From contig JAENZX010000004.1 in the NCBI GenBank assembly GCA_016841045.1, positions 1 to 64,000 on the forward strand: a stretch of DNA of 64,000 nt. The letters run 5' to 3'. The stretch is from Thermincola carboxydiphila. Lineage in GTDB: Bacteria; Bacillota; Thermincolia; Thermincolales; UBA2595. The notes under the pieces were generated by a model. That model worked only from the letters and a program-made list of their open reading frames with translations, had not been told where the DNA came from and did not search any database. The position numbers and the translations under genes were made by a program. This document shows positions 43,088 to 52,701 of this stretch, in pieces (position 1 is the stretch's first letter; each line of letters opens with the position of its first letter).

Positions 43088-43969
43088 TTAATCTTCTATT
43101 AACATTGGCAATTGAACTCTAAAGCATACACTAAAACCTGGCTCATCCACTAATGAAATACTACCTCCGTAAAACTCTACCAATTGTTTTACGATAAAAA
43201 GTCCCAGACCGCTCCCATTTTTGCCTTTAGTGGTAAATCCCCGCTCAAATATCCGTTGAGTGTTTTCAGCAGGTATTTCTGAACCGGTATTAGCTATTAA
43301 AAAATTGTAGTGGGAATTCTCTTCACTGATTTTGAGCAAAACCTGTCCATTACTAATGGATTGCTCTTTGACTGCAAAAAAGGCATTGTCTATAAGATTC
43401 CCAACTACCCTTACAAGTTTGGTGGCTGGAATTCGCAGTTTCTCAAGATTAGAAAAAATATAAATATCAAACTTTATGCCCTGTTCTGTTGCTAAACTTT
43501 TTTTCTTTATCAGGCAGGCGGCAAATTCTATCTGGGTAAGCCCGCTCAACTTACTGTCTGTATACATATCATCAGTAAGAGTTGAAATGTAAGACATCAT
43601 CTGAGAAGTTTTTTGAAGCTGAGCCAAACCGCAAATAACCTGAATATGGTTCATAAAATCATGACGTTGAACCCGTAAAACATTAAGAAGTTCCTCATTT
43701 TTTTTTAAATTTAAGAGCGTAAATTCAGCTTCTACTTCTTTTTTGGACAGCCGCAAAATTTCTCTAGTTTGAAATATTGCAGTGATAGCAAGTACAACGC
43801 CGGCTAACAATGAAAAAGTTGTTATATAATAACGGGGAATATTTATCGGAAGGTTAGATTCATATACTCCGTAGGTACCATTAATCACTACAACCAGCGT
43901 CTGTGCCAAAATGACATTTATAAGTATAATTGTTTTATGGTTGAGTGTTTTGTTAGGTTCTTGTTTCAT
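43088..43969 (-). CDS. Sensor histidine kinase of the agr-like locus (GHKL type)
   Basis: 293 residues. Two membrane helices (about 13-32 and 47-66), then a Spo0B/AgrC-type phosphoacceptor helix LRVQRHDFMNHIQVICGL with His103. The HATPase domain has VGNLIDNAFFA (N box near 190) and GKNGSGLGLFIVKQL (G box near 255). It should phosphorylate a LytTR-type regulator, but none is in the window: a terminator and hisZ follow. Canonical AgrC has six or seven helices; the missing ones may be in the 166-residue protein just upstream. Weak AAGGATC site before ATG 43969. Confidence 0.88.
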   Translation of the reverse strand: MKQEPNKTLNHKTIILINVILAQTLVVVINGTYGVYESNLPINIPRYYITTFSLLAGVVLAITAIFQTREILRLSKKEVEAEFTLLNLKKNEELLNVLRVQRHDFMNHIQVICGLAQLQKTSQMMSYISTLTDDMYTDSKLSGLTQIEFAACLIKKKSLATEQGIKFDIYIFSNLEKLRIPATKLVRVVGNLIDNAFFAVKEQSISNGQVLLKISEENSHYNFLIANTGSEIPAENTQRIFERGFTTKGKNGSGLGLFIVKQLVEFYGGSISLVDEPGFSVCFRVQLPMLIED

Positions 43970-43999
43970 AATAGATCCTTTACAGTTTCTTTTATAAAA

Positions 44000-44500
44000 T
44001 TAACCCCTTAAACGCAACAGAGAAAAATTAGTCAGAGCAACAAGTAACACAACAAAGATCAGTAATGCATCCCCTACATAGCCTGCCAAAACATGAGTCC
44101 ATGGATTAGCCCATATCTGCTCAACAGGCATTGCGAGAAGCTTATAAAATAAAGGCATAAGTAATGACTCGCCCAAAATAAGGGTTACTATACCTAGAAG
44201 ACTGGCAGTTAGTGAGATACCTCCCGGAAGAAAAGTGAACTTCGAAATTAGATAAGCCATAACAAAAACTAAAACTAAAGTATGAGTCCCAAATGGTATG
44301 CCAAAACTTTTGTAGAAGCCTCTTACCAGGAAAACAGCCAAGCCATGTAAAATACCTATTTTTATAATATTACGGGTTTCGGTTTTAACTCCCAGAAGGC
44401 CTATTCCTGCATAAGCAATGAAGCAGGCTTCAACCCAGTAAAACAAAAGCAAAACTCTGATATCATCGAAATTTGACGCAAGCGTCCTGATTGTTTCCAT
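44000..44500 (-). CDS. Polytopic membrane protein of the agr-like locus
   Basis: 166 residues, almost all in about five hydrophobic helices, with few charges. AGGAGG lies 6-7 nt before ATG 44500. It sits between the AgrD-like peptide gene (19 bp away) and the kinase gene (30 bp away), all in one direction. I do not recognise a family. Its position and topology suggest that it is the peptide-sensing membrane part of AgrC made as a separate chain; a peptide exporter or immunity protein are other options. Confidence 0.72.
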   Translation of the reverse strand: METIRTLASNFDDIRVLLLFYWVEACFIAYAGIGLLGVKTETRNIIKIGILHGLAVFLVRGFYKSFGIPFGTHTLVLVFVMAYLISKFTFLPGGISLTASLLGIVTLILGESLLMPLFYKLLAMPVEQIWANPWTHVLAGYVGDALLIFVVLLVALTNFSLLRLRG

Positions 44501-44519
44501 TTAATTAACCTCCTGTTAG

Positions 44520-44639
44520 TTACGTAAGATGTCGGGGAACCTCGGGTTGGTAGCCATTGCTGCCGGTTGCAGCTGCAATATTAACCTGGGCCAGTATTGA
44601 TAAAATTGTAAACAGAATAAAGAAGATTTTTTTCTTCAT
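44520..44639 (-). CDS. agrD: AgrD-like autoinducer precursor without cysteine
   Basis: 39 residues from ATG 44639 (GGGGG site 6 nt upstream; ATG 44642 overlaps it more closely). Amphipathic N-terminal helix MKKKIFFILFTILSILAQV, a short core AAATGSNG, and the tail YQPEVPRHLT, which matches the conserved AgrD tail (YEPxVPxxL). In known AgrD the ring Cys lies five residues before that Tyr; here Thr25 holds that place and the only other core hydroxyl is Ser27. There is no cysteine at all. The gene overlaps the agrB stop (ATGA) and is followed by the membrane protein gene. Confidence 0.78.
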   Translation of the reverse strand: MKKKIFFILFTILSILAQVNIAAATGSNGYQPEVPRHLT

Positions 44640-45271
44640 CATTTACCCCCTTTCGTTAGATAACTTACCAATGTGTCAACAAAAGCTATGAAACGATAAC
44701 CTGCGGGAGTTAAGCTGAAACCCTGCCAATGAAAACCCAGGACGCTTGCAAGCAAAAATTCGTTGGTAATTCTTATTACTTCGAAATACCCACACAAGAC
44801 CCAAACCACCCATAAAACACTAATGCCAAAAGAATAACGGCGCAGTTTGTTTCTTTGTCCTTTAGTTGTTATTGGCTTACCTGGAGTATCCGCCGGGGCA
44901 AAGCTATACACCGACCAAAAAACGAAAAGAACCACAACTCCCACAATAACGTAAAAAATATCAACCGAACCCGGCGCATGTTTTGCAGTTAAACCAAAAA
45001 CCGGAAAAATAACGGCCCCTGATAAAATACAGTTCTTTGAACAAGACGCATGAGCTCCTCCGGAAAAAATACGAAGTAAAGACCCGGTGACCGCCGCTGC
45101 CAGCGACAGCTTCACAACTCCAAGAGGCCAAGCCGCCAGCACAATGGCCAGATAGCCAAATACCGTAGTTGAATAAACTGTTAGTGAATACTTTACGATG
45201 GCTTTATCATTTTCTCCGAGGTTTAGCTCCTTTACAAAAATACCTGTTATTCTATCAATCGTTCCACCCAT
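44639..45271 (-). CDS. agrB: AgrB-like peptide-processing membrane protease
   Basis: 210 residues from ATG 45271, chosen because GGAGGT lies 5 nt upstream; the longer frame to 45385 runs into the yerC terminator. Several membrane helices; the catalytic pair is in RIFSGGAHASCSKNC: His74 and Cys81, with the H-x6-C spacing of AgrB. It cleaves AgrD at its C-terminal tail and forms the ring through an acyl-enzyme. The stop overlaps the agrD start, so expression is coupled. Confidence 0.9.
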   Translation of the reverse strand: MGGTIDRITGIFVKELNLGENDKAIVKYSLTVYSTTVFGYLAIVLAAWPLGVVKLSLAAAVTGSLLRIFSGGAHASCSKNCILSGAVIFPVFGLTAKHAPGSVDIFYVIVGVVVLFVFWSVYSFAPADTPGKPITTKGQRNKLRRYSFGISVLWVVWVLCGYFEVIRITNEFLLASVLGFHWQGFSLTPAGYRFIAFVDTLVSYLTKGGK

Positions 45272-45374
45272 AATACCTCCAATAGCAAAATCAGTACTCG
45301 CCTGAAGATAGAGTGTTGATTTTAGATTAATTAAATCTATGATTCGACAGTTCTTTAGTTTTTCCTGCAAATTT

Positions 45375-45406
45375 TGGCAAAACAAAAGACCGCTATCAAC
45401 GGCCTT
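45375..45406 (-). terminator. Intrinsic terminator of yerC
   Basis: A 7-bp stem with one G-U pair (45386-45392 with 45400-45406) is followed on the minus strand by TTGTTTTG, 10 bp after the yerC stop. Confidence 0.78.
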
Positions 45407-45415
45407 GTAGTCTTC

Positions 45416-45727
45416 TTATTCTTTTATTCGGCTAAGGACAAGTTTGTAACCATCAGCCCCGTAATTGAGGCATCTCTTAACCCTGCTGATAGTTGCACTG
45501 CTGGCTCCGGTTTTCTCAGCAATCTCACTATAAGTCGAATTTGCCTCAAGCATCTTGGCAACTTCCAGCCTCTGGGCAAGCGATTTAATCTCGGCTACAG
45601 TACATATATCCTCAAAAAAACGGTAGCATTCCTCACGTGTCTTAATTGTCAGTACAGCATCAAAAAGCTTATCAATCAATGGATCTTTCAAACGGTTGTC
45701 ATAATCCAATTCAATCCCCACCCACAT
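45416..45727 (-). CDS. yerC: YerC/YecD (TrpR-family) regulator, probable histidine regulator HisR
   Basis: 103 residues. TrpR-like helix-turn-helix: CTVAEIKSLAQRLEVAKML then YSEIAEKTGASSATISRVKRCLNYG. YerC-type proteins are predicted histidine-responsive repressors in Firmicutes. The CTAG-centred palindrome on the hisZ promoter (42992-43009) is a good candidate site. Start ATG 45727 has no clear site; TTG 45709 with GGTGGGG 6 nt upstream is an alternative. It is downstream of purD on the same strand but separated by a terminator. Confidence 0.88.
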   Translation of the reverse strand: MWVGIELDYDNRLKDPLIDKLFDAVLTIKTREECYRFFEDICTVAEIKSLAQRLEVAKMLEANSTYSEIAEKTGASSATISRVKRCLNYGADGYKLVLSRIKE

Positions 45728-45802
45728 CCCGGTGATTTATATCTTGTAAAACTTGCCTTCATAATTTTACCACCAAAGTACAGATTTAAACAACTGCTTC
45801 AG

Positions 45803-45829
45803 TAAAAAAAAAGCTCTTTTCAGAGCTCT
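45803..45829 (-). terminator. Intrinsic terminator of the pur operon
   Basis: AGCTC/GAGCT stem overlapping the purD stop, followed on the minus strand by nine T (45803-45811 region). Short stem but a strong U run. Confidence 0.72.
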
Positions 45830-47101
45830 TTATAAATGTTTCAACGCTTTCTTTCCGATATCCCGGCGGAATTGTACACCATCCCAGGAAATCTTATCAA
45901 CTGCTTTATATACATTTTCAATGGCTTCAGGTATTGTCTTCCCTAGTGCGGTCACACCCAGTACCCGACCGCCTGAGGCAGCAATCTTCCCGTCCTTTTC
46001 TGCGGTCCCGGCGTGGAATACTGTTGCACCGGTTGCAGCAGCCTCATCCAGTCCGGAAATGACATCACCTTTCTTATAGCTCCCCGGGTAGCCGCCAGAG
46101 GCCATGACCACACAAACGGCTGCCTTGTCATGCCACCTTATATCCATCCCGGCCAGCCTTTTATCAATTACAGCATCAATTATCTCAACAATGTCAGTCT
46201 CAAGGCGCATCAGTACCGCCTGGGTCTCCGGGTCACCAAAGCGGGCATTATACTCGAGAACCTTGGGGCCGTCTTTTGTAATCATTAATCCGGCGTAAAG
46301 GACTCCCTCATAGGTCCGCCCCTCTGTCTTCATGCCTTCAATAGTGGGTAAAAGTATTCTATCATAAACAAAAGGTTCCAAATCTCCGGTATAAACCGGA
46401 GCCGGGGAATATGCTCCCATACCGCCGGTATTGGGGCCCTCATCATTCTCAAAAATCCGTTTATGGTCCTGTGAAGATACCATAGGGATAACTGCCGTCC
46501 CATCAGTAAAGGCGAGGATGCTGACTTCTTCTCCCTCAAGGAACTCCTCAACAACAAGACGGTTCCCAGATTCTCCAAAAGCTTTATCTTCCATAATCAT
46601 TTTGACAGCATCTACAGCCGTCTGCTCGTCCATTGCCACAACAACACCCTTACCGGCGGCAAGGCCGTCGGCCTTAACCACACATGGCGCACCGTTTTGT
46701 TTTATGTAAGCTATCGCCTTAGAAGCATCCGTAAAATCGGCATATTTTGCTGTAGGGATATTATATTTGTACATAAGCTCCTTAGCCAGAACTTTGCTGC
46801 CTTCAAGTTCAGCAGCCTTCTTAGTGGCACCGAAAATCCTAAGTCCTTCAGCCCTAAACTTATCTACTATACCAAGAGTCAGCGGGGCTTCAGGACCGAC
46901 TACCGTAAGGTCAATTTTAGTTTCGAGGGCAAATTTTAGAAGTGCGTCGACATCTTCCGCACCGATGGGAATACAGACAGCATCCCTAGCTATTCCTGCA
47001 TTACCCGGAGCACAAAATACTTCCTTAACTCTTGGGCTCTGCTTTATCTTCCAAACCATAGCATGTTCGCGTCCCCCGCCGCCAACTACGAGTACTTTCA
47101 T
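45830..47101 (-). CDS. purD: Phosphoribosylamine-glycine ligase
   Basis: 423 residues, ATP-grasp: VLVVGGGGREHAMVWKI opening, AAGKGVVVAMD nucleotide loop and NARFGDPETQAVLMRL metal/catalytic block near 285-300. Step 2 of purine synthesis. GGAGGAA precedes ATG 47101. Last gene of the pur operon, 24 bp from purH. Confidence 0.97.
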   Translation of the reverse strand: MKVLVVGGGGREHAMVWKIKQSPRVKEVFCAPGNAGIARDAVCIPIGAEDVDALLKFALETKIDLTVVGPEAPLTLGIVDKFRAEGLRIFGATKKAAELEGSKVLAKELMYKYNIPTAKYADFTDASKAIAYIKQNGAPCVVKADGLAAGKGVVVAMDEQTAVDAVKMIMEDKAFGESGNRLVVEEFLEGEEVSILAFTDGTAVIPMVSSQDHKRIFENDEGPNTGGMGAYSPAPVYTGDLEPFVYDRILLPTIEGMKTEGRTYEGVLYAGLMITKDGPKVLEYNARFGDPETQAVLMRLETDIVEIIDAVIDKRLAGMDIRWHDKAAVCVVMASGGYPGSYKKGDVISGLDEAAATGATVFHAGTAEKDGKIAASGGRVLGVTALGKTIPEAIENVYKAVDKISWDGVQFRRDIGKKALKHL

Positions 47102-47125
47102 TTGAGTAAATTCCTCCTTGCATAA

Positions 47126-48667
47126 CTAATGTTTAAAATGTCTCATTCCTGTCAGTATCATTATCATGCCATGCTCGTCGGCAGCCTGGATGGATTCCTC
47201 ATCTCTCATTGACCCACCGGTCTGGATGATTGCCGCGATTCCTGCTTTAGCGGCTTCGTCAACGGTGTCCCTGAAAGGAAAAAATGCATCAGAAGCCATA
47301 ACTGCACCCTTTACATTATCTCCTGCCTGTCCAATGGCGATGCGCGCAGAGTTGACACGGTTCATCTGCCCGGCACCTACGCCTAGAGTACATTTATCTT
47401 TAGTGATAACAATAGCATTGGATTTTACATGTTTGACGACCTTCCATGCAAAAAGCAATTCTTCGATTTCTGCCTGAGTAGGCTGCTTCTTGGAAACAAC
47501 TTTCAGGTCATCATTACCAATTCGGCCCTTGTCAATATCCTGAACCAGTAGTCCTCCGTTGACAGCTTTCATATCCCATCCCTGCTGCGGTCCTTCCGGC
47601 ATTCCTCCGGTTTTCAGTACTCGGAAATTACCCTTCTGCGCAAAAACCTCAAGGGCATCAGCATCAAAATCAGGAGCAATTACAACCTCAAGGAAGGTCT
47701 TAACCATTTCCTCTGCTGCTGCTTTATCAACCAGGCGGTTACAGGCTACAATACCACCAAAAGCAGAAACGGAGTCGGCATCAAAAGCCCTCTTATAAGC
47801 ATCAACAAGCCGGTCCGCACTAGCTACACCGCAAGGGTTGTTGTGCTTAATTATTACTGCTGTCGGCTCAACGAATTCTCTCACACATTCAAAGGCGGCA
47901 TTACTGTCCATGATGTTGTTAAAGGACAGCTCTTTGCCCTGAAGCTGAACGGCGGTTCCCATCCCGGGTGCAGCCGCTCCAGGCGTACGGTAGAATGCAG
48001 CTTTCTGGTGCGGGTTCTCTCCATAGCGGCAGTCCTGAGCCTTGACAAATGACATGGTCAGCGCCTGAGGAAAAGCATCCTCATTGTTAACAAGCTTGTT
48101 CAAATATGTACTGATATATGAATCATACTCGGCTGTATGGGTAAATGCCTCGGCCGCAAGTCTAAGCCTTGTTTCTGCTGAGACCTGTCCGTTGGCCTTC
48201 AGTTCAGCAATTATTTCACCATACCTCTCTGGGTTTACCACAATGGCAACACTTTCGTTATTTTTGGCTGCAGCTCTGACCATAGTTGGGCCGCCGATGT
48301 CAATGTTTTCAATGGCATCCTGAAAAGTGACATCAGGCTTGGCTATCGTCTCCTTAAAAGGGTAAAGGTTTACTGCTACCACATCAATTGTGCCTATATT
48401 ATGCTCTTCCAGCTGAGCCAGGTGTTCAGGAGTTCTCCGGGCTAAAATCCCCCCATGTACATACGGGTTAAGGGTCTTGACACGACCGTCCAGAATTTCC
48501 GGAAAACCTGTAATTTCGGTAACATACCTTGCCGGAACTCCGGCTTCTTTGATTGTTTTATAGGTACCTCCAGTCGAAACAATCTCGAAACCCAGTTCAT
48601 GCAGTGCTCGGGCAAATTCTACGCAGCCCGCCTTGTTTGACACACTAATTAGCGCACGCTTTGCCAT
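47126..48667 (-). CDS. purH: Bifunctional AICAR transformylase / IMP cyclohydrolase
   Basis: 513 residues from ATG 48667 with GGAGG upstream; the frame continues to 48724 only because the AGTGGGG repeat there is open. N-terminal IMPCH domain ([11 protein letters not shown], about 1-190) and C-terminal AICARFT with KHNNPCG near 260 holding the catalytic Lys-His. Last two steps to IMP, also recycling AICAR from HisF. Confidence 0.97.
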   Translation of the reverse strand: MAKRALISVSNKAGCVEFARALHELGFEIVSTGGTYKTIKEAGVPARYVTEITGFPEILDGRVKTLNPYVHGGILARRTPEHLAQLEEHNIGTIDVVAVNLYPFKETIAKPDVTFQDAIENIDIGGPTMVRAAAKNNESVAIVVNPERYGEIIAELKANGQVSAETRLRLAAEAFTHTAEYDSYISTYLNKLVNNEDAFPQALTMSFVKAQDCRYGENPHQKAAFYRTPGAAAPGMGTAVQLQGKELSFNNIMDSNAAFECVREFVEPTAVIIKHNNPCGVASADRLVDAYKRAFDADSVSAFGGIVACNRLVDKAAAEEMVKTFLEVVIAPDFDADALEVFAQKGNFRVLKTGGMPEGPQQGWDMKAVNGGLLVQDIDKGRIGNDDLKVVSKKQPTQAEIEELLFAWKVVKHVKSNAIVITKDKCTLGVGAGQMNRVNSARIAIGQAGDNVKGAVMASDAFFPFRDTVDEAAKAGIAAIIQTGGSMRDEESIQAADEHGMIMILTGMRHFKH

Positions 48668-48690
48668 TTTAACTAAAACCTCCCTTATCT

Positions 48691-48793
48691 GAGTGGGGAG
48701 TGGTGTGTGTGGAGTGGGGAGCAAAAATCGGATGGTTTGCTTCGCAAACCTTCAATTTTAACACTCTCCACTCTCCACTCCACACTCTCCACT
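48691..48793. repeat. Facing-arm AGTGGGG repeat element between purN and purH
   Basis: Left arm 48691-48721 (GAGTGGGGAGTGG-type units), central hairpin GGTTTGC-TTC-GCAAACC (48734-48750), then TTCAATTTTA and right arm 48762-48793 (CACTCTCC units). On the minus strand the hairpin is followed by ATCCGATTTTTG and could weaken transcription into purH. The right arm encodes the PurN tail and stop. Confidence 0.82.
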
Positions 48794-49396
48794 GATCATT
48801 ACTCTTCTTCCCTCTACCTTAAGCCTTCCTTCAGCATATAACTGAATAGCCTGAGAATATATTTTGTGTTCTTCCTTGATTATCCTGGCCGCCAAAGTAT
48901 CCTCATCGTCATCCTGCATAACAGGTACAACGGCCTGTAATATAATGGGACCTGTATCCATTCCTTTGTCAACGAAATGTACTGTACACCCGGAGAACCT
49001 GACTCCATATGAAACAGCATCCCGCTGGCCGTGAGCTCCCGGAAAAGCTGGAAGGAGGGCAGGATGAATGTTCATTATGCGGCTTGGATAAGCCTCCAGA
49101 AGAACACTCCCCACTAAACGCATGTAACCGGCCAGAACAACAAGTTCCACCCGGTCTTCTGCTAAAATTTGTACAACTGCTTTTTCGTACTCGGCTTTAT
49201 TTGTATACTGCATAGGATTCACATATACCCCGGGAATATTATGGTTTTTAGCCCGCTCCAGAGCATAGGCCTCCGATTTATCAGTGATCACTACTTTTAC
49301 TTCAGCGTCAAGATTACCCGCTTCAATGGTATCAATAATGGCCTGAAGGTTGGAACCGCGCCCCGATACCAGGACTCCCAGCCTTAATTTTGCCAT
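48758..49396 (-). CDS. purN: Phosphoribosylglycinamide formyltransferase
   Basis: 212 residues. LVSGRGSNLQAI phosphate loop at 9-20, IMNIHPALLPAFPG with the catalytic Asn-His near 107-109, and Asp in DKGMDTGPII near 144. Transfers formyl from 10-formyl-THF to GAR. It overlaps purM by one base. The last 11 residues (SGECGVESGEC) and the stop are translated repeat sequence, so the ancestral protein probably ended near RRVMI. Confidence 0.96.
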   Translation of the reverse strand: MAKLRLGVLVSGRGSNLQAIIDTIEAGNLDAEVKVVITDKSEAYALERAKNHNIPGVYVNPMQYTNKAEYEKAVVQILAEDRVELVVLAGYMRLVGSVLLEAYPSRIMNIHPALLPAFPGAHGQRDAVSYGVRFSGCTVHFVDKGMDTGPIILQAVVPVMQDDDEDTLAARIIKEEHKIYSQAIQLYAEGRLKVEGRRVMISGECGVESGEC

Positions 49397-50466
49397 TACA
49401 CTACCTCCCCCGGCCTGAATTCGACTTCACTCTTACCTTCTTCAACTCTGCCTATAAGATAAGCTTTTTCTCCATTGGCCTCCAGGTCTTCTAACATACT
49501 GGCCGCCTGGTCTCTAGGCACAACAATTACCATCCCGATACCCATGTTAAAAGTCTTATTCATTTCCGCTGTTTCAACTCTTCCGATATGTTGGATGAGC
49601 TTAAATACAGGTTTCTCGGGCCAAGATTTAGGGTCAAGGACTACTTTTTTACCTTGGGGCAGGATACGTGGAATATTTTCCGTCAGCCCTCCCCCAGTTA
49701 TGTGAGCCATACCCCGTATTTCGTATTTTTCCATCAGAGGAAGAAGCTGTCTGACATATATCCTGGTTGGTTCCAGCATCTCTTCTCCCACTGTACGTCC
49801 AAGTTCTTCAACATAGGTATCCATCTGGTAACCACTTACTTCCAGAAGAACTTTTCTGGCCAATGAATAGCCATTGCTGTGAAGACCTGATGAAGGCAGC
49901 CCTATTACTGCGTCACCAACACCAATCCGGCTTCCGTTAATTATTTTATCCCTATCAACAACACCGACTACAAAACCTGCCACATCATATTCATCCGGTG
50001 GGTAAAACCCTGGCATCTCGGCAGTTTCGCCGCCAATGAGAGCACATCCTGCCTGGCGGCATCCTTCTGCTATTCCCTTGACAATGTCTGCAACCTTTTC
50101 CGGGACTAATCTTCCCACAGCAAGGTAGTCCAGGAAAAATAAAGGTTCAGCACCCTGAACAAGGATGTCATTGGCACACATGGCAACAGCATCTATACCA
50201 ATTGTATCATGCTTATCCATTTTGAAGGCAACCATAAGTTTGGTACCGACCCCGTCAGTACCTGAAACCAAAACAGGATTTTTGTACCTCGTCGTATTAA
50301 GGGAAAACAGTCCTCCAAAACCGCCCAGTTCTGTAAGAACCTCTGGTCTGAAGGTTCTTTTAACATGCTGTTTCATAAGTTCAACAGCTTCTGCACCGGC
50401 GTCGATATCAACCCCGGCATCGGCGTAGGTAAGCCCCTTCTCGCCCGTCAATTTACTGTCACTCAT
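49396..50466 (-). CDS. purM: Phosphoribosylformylglycinamidine cyclo-ligase
   Basis: 356 residues, AIRS fold: [14 protein letters not shown] opening, GTDGVGTKL near 71, [12 protein letters not shown] near 142 and [13 protein letters not shown] near 258. Forms AIR from FGAM with ATP. 13 bp after purF. Confidence 0.97.
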   Translation of the reverse strand: MSDSKLTGEKGLTYADAGVDIDAGAEAVELMKQHVKRTFRPEVLTELGGFGGLFSLNTTRYKNPVLVSGTDGVGTKLMVAFKMDKHDTIGIDAVAMCANDILVQGAEPLFFLDYLAVGRLVPEKVADIVKGIAEGCRQAGCALIGGETAEMPGFYPPDEYDVAGFVVGVVDRDKIINGSRIGVGDAVIGLPSSGLHSNGYSLARKVLLEVSGYQMDTYVEELGRTVGEEMLEPTRIYVRQLLPLMEKYEIRGMAHITGGGLTENIPRILPQGKKVVLDPKSWPEKPVFKLIQHIGRVETAEMNKTFNMGIGMVIVVPRDQAASMLEDLEANGEKAYLIGRVEEGKSEVEFRPGEVV

Positions 50467-50479
50467 TTAAGAATCCTCC

Positions 50480-51892
50480 TTATTCGAGCATAAACTTGCT
50501 CTCGCTGCCGAGGGCCGGTACCTCGATGGGATAGTTACCGTCAAAACATGCCGTACAGAAGGTACACTGTGACAACTCTTTATTAAATGCTTTAAGCAGC
50601 CCTTCCTGACTGAGATAATGAAGCCCGTCGGCGCCTATAAACTTCCTGATTTCTTCTATACTCATCCGAGCAGCAATCAGTTCCTTGCTGGCCGAGGTAT
50701 CAGTCCCGTAGTAACAGGGATAAATATAAGGTGGTGAGCTGATACACATGTGCACTTCGCTGGCCCCAGCTTCTTTTACCATGGCAACCATCTTTCCGCT
50801 GGTCGTTCCCCTTACTATAGAGTCATCAATCATCAACACTCTCTTACCTCGCAGAACATTCCTGATAGGGTTCAGCTTTAGCCTAACTGCCAATTCCCGC
50901 ATTTCCTGGTTGGGCTGTATAAAGGTCCGCCCAATATAACGATTCTTCATCAGGCCTTCATCAAAAGGAATACCCGATTCCTCAGCATAACCACGTGCGG
51001 CAGCATTGCCTGAATCAGGAACGGAGATCACCAGATCAACATCGACCGGGTATTCGATTGCCAACTGACGGCCCATTTCCCGGCGCACCTGATTTACCTG
51101 AAAACCATCAATTATACTATCGGGACGGGCGAAATATATGAACTCAAAGATGCATGTGGCCTGACTCTTTGCTGCCATTTTCTTTATTGAGCTAATTCCG
51201 TTCTTATCAATAGTCACGATTTCTCCAGGCTCAACATCACGGATAAACTCTGCCCCAATGGTATCCAAGGCACAGGATTCAGATGCAAGAATATAAGCCC
51301 CGCCCATTTTACCAATACAAAGAGGCCGGACCCCATATGGGTCCCTGACACCAATAAGTTTATCCTCGGTCATGACTAAAAGGGAATAAGCTCCCTTGAT
51401 ATCCAGCATACATTTAAGGAGCGCATCTTCAATCTTGTTCTGGTTGTACCTGGCTATAAGATGGACAATGGCTTCACTGTCATTAGTGGTTTGAAAAACC
51501 GAGCCATTTGCAGCAAGAGTATTTCTTAATTCCGCAATGTTAGTTAGGTTACCGTTATGGGCTAGGGCCACCATGCCTTTGGCATAATAGCAAACCATCG
51601 GCTGGGCATTTACAACCAGACTGGAGCCTGTAGTAGAATACCTAACGTGTCCCATGGCCATATTACCGTTCAGCCGGGCTAAGATATCCTCGGAAAATAC
51701 TTCAGGAACAAGCCCCATGTTTTTATGGAGCCGGATACCCTGACCGTCGGTAACGGCTATTCCGGAACTCTCCTGCCCTCTATGCTGCAGGGCATATAAT
51801 CCGTAGTACGTCAATCGCGCCACATCCAGCCCGGGACCGTAAATTCCGAAAATTCCGCACTCTTCTTTTGGCTTATCAGTAATATAGGACAT
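50480..51892 (-). CDS. purF: Amidophosphoribosyltransferase, Fe-S type
   Basis: 470 residues. An 11-residue propeptide ends before Cys12 (EE-CGIFGIYG), the N-terminal nucleophile glutaminase. The PRTase loop is VLMIDDSIVRGTTSG near 350. The 4Fe-4S ligands of the B. subtilis type are visible: Cys in ATCIFEF, in YPCYYG and in CTFCTAC. First committed purine step, using PRPP and glutamine. GGAGGG before ATG 51892. Confidence 0.97.
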   Translation of the reverse strand: MSYITDKPKEECGIFGIYGPGLDVARLTYYGLYALQHRGQESSGIAVTDGQGIRLHKNMGLVPEVFSEDILARLNGNMAMGHVRYSTTGSSLVVNAQPMVCYYAKGMVALAHNGNLTNIAELRNTLAANGSVFQTTNDSEAIVHLIARYNQNKIEDALLKCMLDIKGAYSLLVMTEDKLIGVRDPYGVRPLCIGKMGGAYILASESCALDTIGAEFIRDVEPGEIVTIDKNGISSIKKMAAKSQATCIFEFIYFARPDSIIDGFQVNQVRREMGRQLAIEYPVDVDLVISVPDSGNAAARGYAEESGIPFDEGLMKNRYIGRTFIQPNQEMRELAVRLKLNPIRNVLRGKRVLMIDDSIVRGTTSGKMVAMVKEAGASEVHMCISSPPYIYPCYYGTDTSASKELIAARMSIEEIRKFIGADGLHYLSQEGLLKAFNKELSQCTFCTACFDGNYPIEVPALGSESKFMLE

Positions 51893-51968
51893 TCCATTTC
51901 CCTCCGCCCAAAAATAAAATTAAACACAGCATAAATATAATTAAATGTGTTGAATCATTCTTAAATTA

Positions 51969-52688
51969 TTATTCTGCAGATCCTGTCAGTCTTTTCAATA
52001 CTTCCTGATAAGCTTCTTCAACATTTCCCATGTCCCTGCGGAACCTATCCTTATCAAGTTTCTCCTTAGTTTCTACATCCCAGAAACGGCAGGTATCCGG
52101 TGATATTTCATCAGCCAGGATTACGTCACCTTTATGGGTACCAAACTCAAGCTTAAAATCAATAAGATCTATCTTCTTATCCCTAAGGTATTCCCTGAGA
52201 ATTTCATTAACCTTAAGCGCGACATCAGCAATGTAATTCATCTGTTCAGGAGTAGCAAGATTCAAAGTCTGGATATGATAGTCATTAATAAGAGGATCAC
52301 CTAGCGCGTCGTCCTTATAGTAATATTCAAGTACAGTTTTAGGAAGCATTGTTCCCTCAGGGAGGCCTATCCTCTTAGAGAGAGAACCTGCTGCTATGTT
52401 TCTCACAACTACTTCTACCAAAATTATTTCAACAGCCTTTACAATCTGCTCCCTGTCATTCACCTGTCTGACAAGATGACTGGTTATCCCTTTGCTCTCT
52501 AGAAGTTTAAAGAAATGTGTGCTTATCTTGTTATTAAGAACACCTTTGTTCATTATGGTGCCTTTTTTCTCACCATTAAAAGCTGTTGCATCATCCTTGT
52601 ACTCAATCCAGTACAGGTCAGGGTCATTAGTTTTGTATACCTTTTTTGCTTTACCTTCGTATAAATGTTCTAACTTTTGTACATCCAT
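51969..52688 (-). CDS. purC: SAICAR synthetase
   Basis: 239 residues from ATG 52688 (AAAGGAGG upstream); the frame to 52721 would overlap purB and lacks a site. [12 protein letters not shown] opening, [12 protein letters not shown] and [30 protein letters not shown] block. Condenses CAIR with aspartate. Confidence 0.97.
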   Translation of the reverse strand: MDVQKLEHLYEGKAKKVYKTNDPDLYWIEYKDDATAFNGEKKGTIMNKGVLNNKISTHFFKLLESKGITSHLVRQVNDREQIVKAVEIILVEVVVRNIAAGSLSKRIGLPEGTMLPKTVLEYYYKDDALGDPLINDYHIQTLNLATPEQMNYIADVALKVNEILREYLRDKKIDLIDFKLEFGTHKGDVILADEISPDTCRFWDVETKEKLDKDRFRRDMGNVEEAYQEVLKRLTGSAE

Positions 52689-52701
52689 CACTTTTCCTCC
52701 T

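Noticed and set aside
45272-45385. Upstream extension of agrB
   Set aside because: It runs into the yerC terminator and has no ribosome-binding site; ATG 45271 has GGAGGT at 5 nt.
48668-48724. N-terminal extension of purH ([11 protein letters not shown])
   Set aside because: It is translated repeat sequence; the standard PurH start [10 protein letters not shown] follows with its own site.
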